DNA of 17,790 nt, from the NCBI GenBank assembly GCA_934149465.1, contig CAKPEZ010000012.1, positions 1-17,790 on the forward strand, written 5' to 3'. Numbering within the stretch: position 1 is the first letter of the stretch; each line of letters opens with the position of its first letter. This DNA is from an uncultured Bacilli bacterium. GTDB taxonomy: Bacteria; Bacillota_I; Bacilli_A; RF39; UBA660. The translations under genes were made by a program, and so were the position numbers. Positions 1 through 6,647 of the stretch are shown piece by piece. The notes below the pieces were generated by a model. It did not search any database and was not told where the DNA came from. It was given only the letters and a program-made list of their open reading frames with translations.

Positions 1-2
1 GA

Positions 3-896
3 AAAATTAGAGCAGAAAAGAAAAAAGATGATAGTCCAAAAAGTTTTCCATCAGTCGGAATTAACTGGTATCCAGGACATATGGCTAAAACAAAAAGAGA
101 AATTAAAGAAAAGCTTGATTTAATAGATATTGTTTTAGAAGTAATAGATGCAAGAATACCGTATTCATCTAAAAATAAAGAAATAGATGAATTAGTAAAA
201 AATAAGCCAAGAATATTGGTGATGACTAAGAAAGATATGTGTGACTTAAAGATAACTAATAAGTGGGCTGAGTATTATAAAGAAGAAGGATATGAAGTAG
301 TGCTTCTTGATCTGATAAATGAAAATAAAGTAAAAGAAGTATTCGACAAAATTGATAAAATAACTACTCCAATAAAAGAAAAATGGAGCCTTAAAGGATT
401 AAGAAATAGGAAAATTAGAACCTTAATTTTAGGAATTCCTAATGTAGGAAAATCAACTCTTATTAATAGATTAACTGGAAGAAAGGTCGCTAATGTTGGG
501 AATAAGCCTGGAGTTACTAAAAATTTAGAATGGATTAGGGTAAATGAAAAACTAGAATTATTAGATACACCAGGTATTTTATGGCCAAGACTTGATGAAC
601 ATGATGTTGCTTTTAATTTAGCTAGTATGACTGCTATTAAAGAAGAAGTGCTTCCTAAAGATGAAGTTGCTATCTATATTATAAATAAACTAAAAGAAAA
701 CTATCGTAATATCTTAAATGATAAATATAATATTACTAATGAAGCTGATATAGTAGAAATATTAGATCTAATTGCTAAAAAAATAGGAGCATATAAGCCA
801 AATAATATTGATTATGATAGAGTATATCTTTCTATTATTAATGATATGAAGAATGGTCGCTTAGGAAAAGTAACTTTTGATAATTTTACAAAATAA
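3..896 (+). CDS. rbgA: Ribosome biogenesis GTPase RbgA/YlqF, 5'-partial
   Basis: Circularly permuted GTPase that assists late 50S subunit assembly. Counting from the first ATG in the window (81), the motifs run in permuted order: G4 TKKD (49-52), G1 GIPNVGKST (118-126), G2 PGVT (143-146) and G3 DTPG (162-165), followed by the helical C-terminal RNA-binding domain. The family's conserved NW(Y/F)PGHM motif lies partly upstream of that ATG, at 63-83. The frame is open without ATG, GTG or TTG back to the window edge, reading KSFPSVGINWYPGHM near the junction, so the real start is outside the window. The rnhB gene that follows ylqF in B. subtilis is not here; the competence genes follow after 59 bases. 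Identity is very secure; only the N-terminus is unknown. Confidence 0.95.
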   Translation, partial: KIRAEKKKDDSPKSFPSVGINWYPGHMAKTKREIKEKLDLIDIVLEVIDARIPYSSKNKEIDELVKNKPRILVMTKKDMCDLKITNKWAEYYKEEGYEVVLLDLINENKVKEVFDKIDKITTPIKEKWSLKGLRNRKIRTLILGIPNVGKSTLINRLTGRKVANVGNKPGVTKNLEWIRVNEKLELLDTPGILWPRLDEHDVAFNLASMTAIKEEVLPKDEVAIYIINKLKENYRNILNDKYNITNEADIVEILDLIAKKIGAYKPNNIDYDRVYLSIINDMKNGRLGKVTFDNFTK

Positions 897-915
897 AAAA
901 GAAAAGAAAATATAA

Positions 916-949
916 TTACGAATAATATAAATAGAGAGTACCTTGATGA
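916..949 (+). promoter_or_regulatory. Putative competence-type promoter and unusual leader of comEA
   Basis: Positions 917-924 read TACGAATA, identical to the core of the streptococcal ComX (SigX) com-box; B. subtilis sigma-H -10 elements also contain GAAT. It lies in TTACGAATAATATA (916-929). A second block, CCTTGATGA (941-949), ends 6 bases before the comEA ATG where an SD would be expected; no AGGAGG-like site is present. A related pair of blocks precedes radC. That this is an alternative-sigma promoter is inference. Confidence 0.45.
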
Positions 950-955
950 GACTAA

Positions 956-1636
956 ATGAAATTCATAAGGAAAAAGATTAATATTATTTTAATTATATTT
1001 TTTGTACTTTTAATTATAGGAGTTATTACTTTAAAAACAATGCTTTTAAGAAGCAAAGAAATAGCATCTTCATTAGATGCTGAAGAAGTAGTACTTCCAA
1101 TTAAAGAAGAAAAAATAAAAGATAAAGAAGTAAATAACGAACTAAAAAAATATGTTGATATTAAAGGGGCAATTTTAAATCCTGGTGTATATGAACTAGA
1201 AATTAATACTAGAGTAATTGATATTATAAATAAGGCAGGTGGCCTATTAGAAAATGCTAATACTAAAAATATTAACTTAGCATATTCCTTAAATGATCAA
1301 GATGTCATAATAATACCTACGTTTGAAGAAGTAGAAAAAGAAATTATCCCTTCCTTAGATAATGATGCAACTATTAAAAAAGAAAATAATATTAATAATA
1401 AGAATAATTCTAATCAAGAAGATAATTCTAATGAAGATATTATTCTTGATTTAAATACATGTACTTTAGAAGAACTAGCAAATGTACCAGGAATAGGAAA
1501 TAAAGAAGCAGAAGAAATAATTAAATATAGGGATACTAATAATGGCTTTAAAAATGTAGAAGAACTAAAAGAGATAAATGGTATCGGAGATAAAACTTTT
1601 GAAAAGATTAAATCATATTTTAAGGTATCAAATTAA
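956..1636 (+). CDS. comEA: Competence protein ComEA, DNA receptor
   Basis: Membrane-anchored receptor that binds incoming double-stranded DNA outside the membrane and passes it to the ComEC channel. It has an uncleaved N-terminal membrane anchor (about residues 8-29), a charged stretch, an SLBB domain (about 66-122, with GAILNPGVYEL), an Asn-rich linker (about 140-160), and a C-terminal double helix-hairpin-helix DNA-binding domain (about 164-222; VPGIGNKEAEEII and INGIGDKTFEKI). 226 residues is normal for the family. It overlaps the start of comEC, so the two are translationally coupled. comEB, which sits between them in B. subtilis, is absent. The start lacks a usual SD; see the leader element upstream. 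Confidence 0.95.
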   Translation: MKFIRKKINIILIIFFVLLIIGVITLKTMLLRSKEIASSLDAEEVVLPIKEEKIKDKEVNNELKKYVDIKGAILNPGVYELEINTRVIDIINKAGGLLENANTKNINLAYSLNDQDVIIIPTFEEVEKEIIPSLDNDATIKKENNINNKNNSNQEDNSNEDIILDLNTCTLEELANVPGIGNKEAEEIIKYRDTNNGFKNVEELKEINGIGDKTFEKIKSYFKVSN

Positions 1637-3704
1637 ATATGTCATTTTATTTAGTATATTTATTTTGACTAGTGCATTACTAATTACTAAGTATTATCCT
1701 TTTAAAAGTAAATATAATATAGAAGATAAAACTATTGAAGGAATTATCTTAAATATGTATACTGATGGAGATAAGCTTAATTTGTTAGTTAATGCTAAAG
1801 AAAAAATTATAGTTAATTACTATTTTGAAAGTGAAAAGGAAAAAAGAGAGTATGAAAATACTTTAAATTTAGGAGATACTTTAGAAATGTCAGGAACTTT
1901 AAAAGTACCGCCATCTAATACAGTACCAAGCACATTTAATTATAAAAATTACTTATATAATCAGAAAATATACTATCTTTTAGATGTAGATAAACTTATC
2001 AAAATAAAAAATAATACTAGTGTAATTAATTATTTTAAAAATAAGATTAGAAACAAAATTAAAAGCTATAATGAGGAAGTCCAAGGATATCTTTATACAT
2101 TTATCATTGGAGATAAAAGATATTTAGATAATGAAGTAAAAAAAGAATATCAAAATAATGGAGTATCACATTTATTTAGTATATCAGGAATGCATGTTTC
2201 TTTATTCACAGGATGCTTATTTATGGTATTAAAAAGACTTACTTATAACGTTAGACTAAGATATTATCTAGTTATCATATTTTTAATATTTTATATGCTT
2301 ATTATAGATTATTCTCCATCAGTTCTTAGAACTTTCTTAATGTTTTCACTTTTTGGTTTTAATAAGATCTATCGACTTAATTACAAAAAAATAAATATTT
2401 TACTCTTGATATTTGATATTATGATTATATTAGATCCTTTTAATTTATATAATATGGCCTTTTGGCTTTCTTATTTAATAAGTTCATCTTTAGTATTGTT
2501 TAGTAAGAGAATAGAAAAATACCATAATTATTTTGTTAAATTATTAGCTGTTAGTAGCATTTCTTTTTTAATATCATTTCCTATTGTAATTTATAACTCT
2601 TATCAAATAAATATTCTTAGTATTTTTTATAACTTAGTTTTAGTTCCTTATGTTAGCATAATCTTATTTCCACTAGCATTACTTACATTTGTTTTCCCAA
2701 TATTACAGGGAATTTTATCGTTTCTAATTCAAATATTAGAATCTATATCTTCTTACTTTTCTAGTTTAAATACAACCATTATACTTGCTAAAATTCCTTT
2801 TTACGTAATATTTATTTATTACATAATCATTATTTTAGTTTTATATAACAAGAAATATATAATTTTTTTTCTTTTAACAATCATATTACATAAAAATATT
2901 TCCTCTTTTGATTCTTCATTATTAATTTCTTTTATTGACGTTGGACAAGGAGATAGTGAATTAATCAAAATGCCTTATAATAAAGGAAATATTTTAATAG
3001 ATACAGGAGGAAGAATAACATATTCTAAAGAGAAATGGCAAGAAAGAAAAAGTAATTATAGCATTTCTCTTAGTACTATAATTCCATATTTAAAATCATT
3101 AGGAATAAATAAACTTTCTTATTTAGTATTAACTCATGGTGATTACGACCATATGGGAGAAGCAATTAACTTAGTTAATAATTTTAAAGTAAAAAAAGTC
3201 ATATTTAACTGTGGTGAGTTTAACGATTTGGAAAAAGAATTAATTAAAGTATTAGACAAAAAGAAAATTAAATATTATTCATGTATTAAAGAATTAAATA
3301 TAGATAATAACAAGTTCCATTTCTTACAAACTAAATATTATGATAATGAAAATGATAATAGTAATGTTATTTATACTAAACTTGATGGTTATAAGTTTTT
3401 ATTAATGGGGGATGCCGGAATAGAAAAGGAAAAAGAAATAATGAATAAATATAATTTACCAGATATAGATGTATTAAAAGTTGGACATCATGGATCTAAA
3501 ACAAGTAGTAGTAAAGAATTTATAAATGTGATTACTCCTAAATATTCTATTATTAGTGTTGGTAAGAATAATAGATATGGTCATCCAAATAGTGAAGTAT
3601 TAAATAATTTAGCAAACACAAAAATATATAGAACGGATAAAGATGGAAGTATTATGTTTAAAATTAAAAATAATAAATTGAAAATAGAAACATGTAGTCC
3701 GTAG
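1599..3704 (+). CDS. comEC: ComEC/Rec2 DNA-uptake channel with metallo-beta-lactamase domain
   Basis: Polytopic membrane channel that imports single-stranded DNA during natural transformation. Counting from the in-frame ATG at 1578: an N-terminal membrane helix and DUF4131-type OB region (to about 140), the Competence domain with the hallmark HLFSISGMHVSLF (199-211) and many membrane helices (to about 445), then a C-terminal metallo-beta-lactamase-like domain with DVGQGDS (about 453), HGDYDHMGE (about 519), LMGDAG, VGHHGSKTSS and GHPN. The metal ligands look intact, so the protein should be functional. Two starts are possible, both inside comEA: ATG 1578, or TTG 1599 with GGAG at 1586-1589 nine bases upstream. 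I chose TTG for its SD spacing. The last 60 codons are repeated downstream of dinD. Confidence 0.93.
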   Translation: MKRLNHILRYQIKYVILFSIFILTSALLITKYYPFKSKYNIEDKTIEGIILNMYTDGDKLNLLVNAKEKIIVNYYFESEKEKREYENTLNLGDTLEMSGTLKVPPSNTVPSTFNYKNYLYNQKIYYLLDVDKLIKIKNNTSVINYFKNKIRNKIKSYNEEVQGYLYTFIIGDKRYLDNEVKKEYQNNGVSHLFSISGMHVSLFTGCLFMVLKRLTYNVRLRYYLVIIFLIFYMLIIDYSPSVLRTFLMFSLFGFNKIYRLNYKKINILLLIFDIMIILDPFNLYNMAFWLSYLISSSLVLFSKRIEKYHNYFVKLLAVSSISFLISFPIVIYNSYQINILSIFYNLVLVPYVSIILFPLALLTFVFPILQGILSFLIQILESISSYFSSLNTTIILAKIPFYVIFIYYIIIILVLYNKKYIIFFLLTIILHKNISSFDSSLLISFIDVGQGDSELIKMPYNKGNILIDTGGRITYSKEKWQERKSNYSISLSTIIPYLKSLGINKLSYLVLTHGDYDHMGEAINLVNNFKVKKVIFNCGEFNDLEKELIKVLDKKKIKYYSCIKELNIDNNKFHFLQTKYYDNENDNSNVIYTKLDGYKFLLMGDAGIEKEKEIMNKYNLPDIDVLKVGHHGSKTSSSKEFINVITPKYSIISVGKNNRYGHPNSEVLNNLANTKIYRTDKDGSIMFKIKNNKLKIETCSP
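3525..3704 (+). repeat. Direct repeat copy A: 3' end of intact comEC
   Basis: This segment aligns without gaps to 4664-4843 at a constant offset of 1139 bases. The last 84 bases (3619-3702 versus 4758-4841) differ at only a handful of sites, while the upstream half is clearly more diverged, roughly three quarters identical by eye. The two copies flank dinD and its degenerate downstream sequence. Confidence 0.9.
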
Positions 3705-3720
3705 AAAGGAAAATGATAAA

Positions 3721-4542
3721 ATGAACGAAATAAAAGAATATACTGAAAAAGTATTTGAAGATATTAAACATATTGATGAACAAGATAATGAATATTGGTT
3801 GGCAAGAGAATTACAAAATATTCTAGGATATAATCAATGGAGAAGTATAAATGATTTAATTGAAAGAGCTAAAATTGCTTGTAAAAAAGGCAAAAATAAT
3901 GTAGATAACCATTTTGCGTTGTACCGCAAAATGGTTGATATAGGATCTCAAACAACAAGAAAAGTTATAGATTATAAATTGTCTAGATATGCTTGCTATT
4001 TAATAGTAATGAATGGTAATCCTAAGAAAAAAATAATAGCACTTGCTCAAACATATTTTGCTATTCAAACAAGAAAACAAGAGCTTTCTGAAAAAGAATA
4101 TAACGAATTTACTGAGGATGAGAAAAGGCTATACAGGAGAAATCAAGCAAAAAAAGGAAATAATAATTTGAATCAAACAGCAGTTAATAGTGGAGTAAAA
4201 GATTTAGCTAGATTTCATAATGCAGGATATAAAGGATTATATAATGGTGAAACAGCAGATGATATTTTTAAAAGAAAGAAACTAAGATATAGAGAAGATA
4301 TATTAGATAACATGGGTAGTGAAGAACTTGCAGATAATATATTTCGAATAGCTCAAACAGATGCTAAATTAAAAAGAGATAATGTAGATAATGAATATAC
4401 TGCAAATTCTGTACACTTCGAAATAGGTAGAGAAGTAAGAAGTAGTATTGAAAGGTTAGGAGGTACTATGCCGGAAAACTTACCTACACCAGATAAAAGC
4501 TTAAAAGAATTAGAAAAAAACAAAAATCTAAAAAATAGATAA
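3721..4542 (+). CDS. dinD: DinD-family protein (DNA damage-inducible protein D)
   Basis: Full-length relative of E. coli DinD (about 274 residues; here 273), an SOS-induced protein reported to antagonise RecA filaments. Recognisable family segments are YWLARELQNILGY (about 25-37), IDLIERAK-like, NHFALYRKMVDIGSQ (about 61-75), LSRYACYLIVMNGNPKK, ALAQTYFAIQTRKQE, FHNAGYKGLYNGE, ILDNMGSEELADNIFR and GGTMPENLPTPDKS. The N-terminal part resembles BRO/phage antirepressor domains. The SD AAAGGA precedes the ATG, and the gene starts 16 bases after comEC, so co-transcription is likely. I see no B. subtilis-type LexA box (CGAACATATGTTCG-like) upstream. Its position between comEC and a second comEC tail suggests it was acquired. 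A role in limiting RecA during transformation would be speculation. Confidence 0.88.
   Translation: MNEIKEYTEKVFEDIKHIDEQDNEYWLARELQNILGYNQWRSINDLIERAKIACKKGKNNVDNHFALYRKMVDIGSQTTRKVIDYKLSRYACYLIVMNGNPKKKIIALAQTYFAIQTRKQELSEKEYNEFTEDEKRLYRRNQAKKGNNNLNQTAVNSGVKDLARFHNAGYKGLYNGETADDIFKRKKLRYREDILDNMGSEELADNIFRIAQTDAKLKRDNVDNEYTANSVHFEIGREVRSSIERLGGTMPENLPTPDKSLKELEKNKNLKNR
3907..3936. repeat. Perfect 12-bp inverted repeat inside dinD
   Basis: AACCATTTTGCG and CGCAAAATGGTT flank a 6-base loop. The repeat encodes the NHFALYRKMV segment. Part of the symmetry follows from the family's HF...KM motif (CATTTT/AAAATG), but the GCG/CGC and AAC/GTT arms are not required by it. Confidence 0.85.
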
Positions 4543-4663
4543 AATCGTGAGTTATAAAGAATCTAAAAATTATTATGGTGAAGAAATATGCAACCTATTA
4601 AAAAATATATAATTTTTGTAAGCAAAATGGAATATATCAACATACTACCGGTTTAGATCCTGC
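4543..4663 (+). other. Degenerate sequence between dinD and the comEC remnant
   Basis: No intact gene. A reading frame from GTG 4547 (VSYKESKNYYGEEICNLL) is broken near the A-run at 4600-4605. A frame one base later continues as IYNFCKQNGIYQHTTGLDP and stops at about 4673. Joined across one shift they would make a peptide of about 40 residues that I do not recognise. It may be the decayed tail of a small gene that accompanied dinD. Confidence 0.3.
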
Positions 4664-4843
4664 AATAAAATAAATTCTAAATATTCAGTTATCAGTGTTG
4701 GAAAGAAAAATCGTTATGGACATCCGAATAAAGAAATTTTAGATACTCTAGAGAATTCAAAAATATATAGAATGGATAAAGATGGAAGTATTATGTTTAA
4801 AATTAAAAATAATAAATTGAAAATAAAAACATGTAGTTCATAA
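4664..4843 (+). pseudogene. Orphan 3' fragment of comEC (repeat copy B)
   Basis: In-frame remnant matching the last 60 residues of ComEC: KYSVISVGKKNRYGHPN, then IYRMDKDGSIMFKIKNNK, ending KTCSS and a stop, against ETCSP in the intact gene. It has no start codon or SD of its own and lacks the metal-binding core. The parsimonious reading is that it is the displaced original end of comEC, left when a segment carrying a different comEC tail plus dinD entered. A tandem duplication with later divergence is the alternative. Confidence 0.85.
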
Positions 4844-4855
4844 AAAGGAGTCACT

Positions 4856-4965
4856 ATGAATTACTATAAATTTAAAACGTATAAAGAAACTTAAAAAAGA
4901 ATTCTATAGAAGGATATAAAATAAAAACGAAAAATAGTTATAACTTTTTTATAGTTAATGCATAA
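4856..4965 (+). pseudogene. Possible frameshifted small gene after the comEC remnant
   Basis: AAAAAGGAG at 4842-4850 is a good SD for ATG 4856, but the frame stops after 12 codons (MNYYKFKTYKET). One frame over, past the A-run at 4893-4898, the sequence continues as NSIEGYKIKTKNSYNFFIV and stops at 4963. Together they suggest a gene of about 36 codons broken by one indel. Not recognised; it could be only a short leader peptide. Confidence 0.3.
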
Positions 4966-4978
4966 TATATAGTGAAGC

Positions 4979-5000
4979 CGTAAGTATTTTATTACTTACG
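4979..5000. repeat. 8-bp hairpin (CGTAAGTA / TACTTACG)
   Basis: Perfect stem with a 6-base loop, 12 bases ahead of the terminator below. It is not followed by a U-tract, so it probably only stabilises the transcript end. Confidence 0.55.
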
Positions 5001-5011
5001 TTTAAATAAAT

Positions 5012-5046
5012 AAAGAGCCTTTAAATAAAACAAGGTTCTTTTTTTT
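5012..5046 (+). terminator. Intrinsic terminator of the comEA-comEC-dinD unit
   Basis: AAAGAGCCTT and AAGGTTCTTT form a 10-bp stem (one G-U pair) with a 10-base loop, followed by a run of T (5040-5046). Confidence 0.85.
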
Positions 5047-5047
5047 G

Positions 5048-5076
5048 TTACTAAAGATAAATTATCATGATATAAT
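5048..5076 (+). promoter_or_regulatory. Promoter of holA
   Basis: Extended -10 TGaTATAAT (5068-5076), with a weak -35 TTACTA (5048-5053) 17 bases upstream. It lies just after the preceding terminator, so holA is transcribed separately from the comE genes. Confidence 0.6.
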
Positions 5077-5100
5077 TAAGAAAAAAGGAGTAAGATAGAT

Positions 5101-6045
5101 ATGTCTAACTTTTATTTAATTTATGGAATAGATAATGGATTAATAAAAAATAAAGAAAAGGAAATATTAAAAAAAATAAATATTTCTTTAATAAATAAAT
5201 ACGACCTAGAGGTAAGTCCTGTTGATGTTATTTTAGAAGATGCTCTAACTATGAATCTTTTTGCCGACAAAAAAGTTATTATCATAGAAAATGCTTATAT
5301 ATTTGGAAGTAGTAGTGATCAAAAAATAAGTGATAGATTTCTTGAATATTTTAATACATTTAACAGTAGTACTTATATTATTTTTGAGTTAAATGTAGAT
5401 AAGGTTGACAGTAGAAAGAAAATTACTAAAAAAATATCAGAAATAGGAAAAGTATTTGAAGTAAAAAAGTTAGAAACTAATGATTTATTTCAAATAATAG
5501 AAAAAAGATTTAAAGATAATAATTATACTATTAGTACTGAACTTATTAATTATTTAGTTAGTTTACTTAATGATAATTATGAAAATATCAACAATGAATT
5601 AGATAAAATATTTTTATTAGGTAAAGAAGATAAAAATATAACTAAAGAAGATTTAGATGGTTTAATAATTCCTTCTTTAGATGATGATATATTTTCTTTA
5701 ATAGATGCAATTACTAATAAAGATAAAAATAAAAGCATTAAGCTTTATCAAGAGTTTATTAATAGAAATGAAGATATGATAAAGATAATTTATTTACTTG
5801 CCTCTAAATATAGACTTATGCTCCAAGTTAGATTACTTAGTGATAGGGGATATTTAGAAAGTGATATAGCAAAAACAATGCAAATTCATCCATATAGGGC
5901 TAAAATGGTACTAAGAGAAGCCTATAAGTATGAACTTGGTAATTTAATAAAAATATTAAAAGAATTAGATTATTTAGATAGAGACATTAAACTTGGAAAT
6001 GTTGATAAGAATTTAGCATTAGAAGTTTTCTTACTAAAGATATAA
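5101..6045 (+). CDS. holA: DNA polymerase III subunit delta (clamp loader)
   Basis: HolA/YqeN is the delta subunit that opens the sliding clamp during loading. The 314-residue length is usual for the family. The N-terminus has the expected FYLIYGIDNGLIKNKEK segment, then LFADKKVIIIENA and TYIIFELN for the first domain. IIPSLDDDIFSLIDAI marks the second, and the C-terminal collar helices contain YRLMLQVRLL and IHPYRAKMV. SD AAGGAG (5085-5090) lies 10 bases before the ATG. holA downstream of comEC is the usual Firmicute order, which makes dinD and the comEC fragment the intruders. Confidence 0.93.
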   Translation: MSNFYLIYGIDNGLIKNKEKEILKKINISLINKYDLEVSPVDVILEDALTMNLFADKKVIIIENAYIFGSSSDQKISDRFLEYFNTFNSSTYIIFELNVDKVDSRKKITKKISEIGKVFEVKKLETNDLFQIIEKRFKDNNYTISTELINYLVSLLNDNYENINNELDKIFLLGKEDKNITKEDLDGLIIPSLDDDIFSLIDAITNKDKNKSIKLYQEFINRNEDMIKIIYLLASKYRLMLQVRLLSDRGYLESDIAKTMQIHPYRAKMVLREAYKYELGNLIKILKELDYLDRDIKLGNVDKNLALEVFLLKI

Positions 6046-6075
6046 AAAAATCAGAACAGTGAAGTTCTGATTTTT
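6046..6075. terminator. Bidirectional terminator between holA and the coat-like gene
   Basis: AAAAATCAGAAC and GTTCTGATTTTT form a perfect 12-bp symmetric stem with loop agtgaa. The A and T tails let it serve both converging genes. Confidence 0.9.
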
Positions 6076-6076
6076 A

Positions 6077-6496
6077 CTATATACATTCAATAAATGTATC
6101 ATCTAAGCATCTAATAGAGCATATGCAATCGATAGTTATAGTGAATATAGAATTAGTAGCAGCATAAGGATATACTGATTCTGTATCTGGGTTAGTTTCA
6201 AGTACTCTAAAAGTAGCGCATCCACCTTCTATCTTTTCTATTCTAAATACATTAGATGTAGTAGTAGAAGTTGGCACTTTAGTAGTAGGCATACTTAAAG
6301 GAACGCCATTAGATCCTTTTAGGTACAAAATAATTGGTCTTGTGTTAAAAAAACAAGTTGAACTTTGACCTAAAAATCCACGATCACAGCTTTCAAGACA
6401 AGTATCACTTGGACATACACTTTGCTGTAAAATATAAATAACTTTTAGTATTTCAGCGATGCAATTTTCATTATTTCTATCATTATTATTACACAT
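6077..6496 (-). CDS. Spore coat CotY/CotZ-like cysteine-rich protein
   Basis: 139 residues with 11 cysteines. It follows the CotY/CotZ outline: N-terminal CIAEILKVIYILQQSV with Cys28, 33 and 37; the central segment RPIILYLKGSNG; FRIEKIEGGCATFRVLE; and a C-terminal FTITIDCICSIRCLDD signature with Cys124, 126 and 130. In spore formers such proteins cross-link in the coat crust. In the middle a Thr/Ser-rich stretch (about 70-82) replaces part of the family core. SD AAAGGGGTGG precedes the ATG. It is a single gene, opposite to its neighbours, ending in a shared terminator. The family match is by memory of motifs. Whether it is still a coat protein or has another surface role is open. Confidence 0.72.
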   Translation of the reverse strand: MCNNNDRNNENCIAEILKVIYILQQSVCPSDTCLESCDRGFLGQSSTCFFNTRPIILYLKGSNGVPLSMPTTKVPTSTTTSNVFRIEKIEGGCATFRVLETNPDTESVYPYAATNSIFTITIDCICSIRCLDDTFIECI

Positions 6497-6522
6497 TATA
6501 ATCCACCCCTTTGTTTATTTTC

Positions 6523-6531
6523 ATTATAACA
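6523..6531 (-). promoter_or_regulatory. Extended -10 promoter of the coat-like gene
   Basis: Read on the minus strand the sequence is TGtTATAAT, a good vegetative extended -10, 26 bases ahead of the start codon. No clear -35 is seen. The overlapping CATATGTTA also fits the sigma-E/sigma-K -10 pattern CATANNNTA, but without a matching -35. Confidence 0.5.
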
Positions 6532-6594
6532 TATGTATTTATCTAAAAAAAAACACTACTAATACCTAAATTTAAAAATAAAAGGAAAAAATAA

Positions 6595-6623
6595 TTGAAT
6601 AATATTTCTATTTATGGTATCAT
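6595..6623 (+). promoter_or_regulatory. Promoter of the secreted-protein operon
   Basis: TTGAAT (6595-6600), a 17-base spacer, then TATCAT (6618-6623) preceded by TGg (an extended -10). SD AGGTG (6637-6641) follows. Confidence 0.6.
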
Positions 6624-6647
6624 TATTAGGTAAGATAGGTGATAAGG

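Noticed and set aside
946..981. Short upstream frame MRLNEIHKEKD overlapping the comEA start
   Set aside because: No SD of its own, and the corresponding frame at radC ends after two codons; probably a by-product of the CCTTGATGA motif.
6523..6534. Sigma-E/sigma-K -10 match (CATANNNTA) before the coat-like gene
   Set aside because: No fitting -35 element; the same bases form a good vegetative extended -10.
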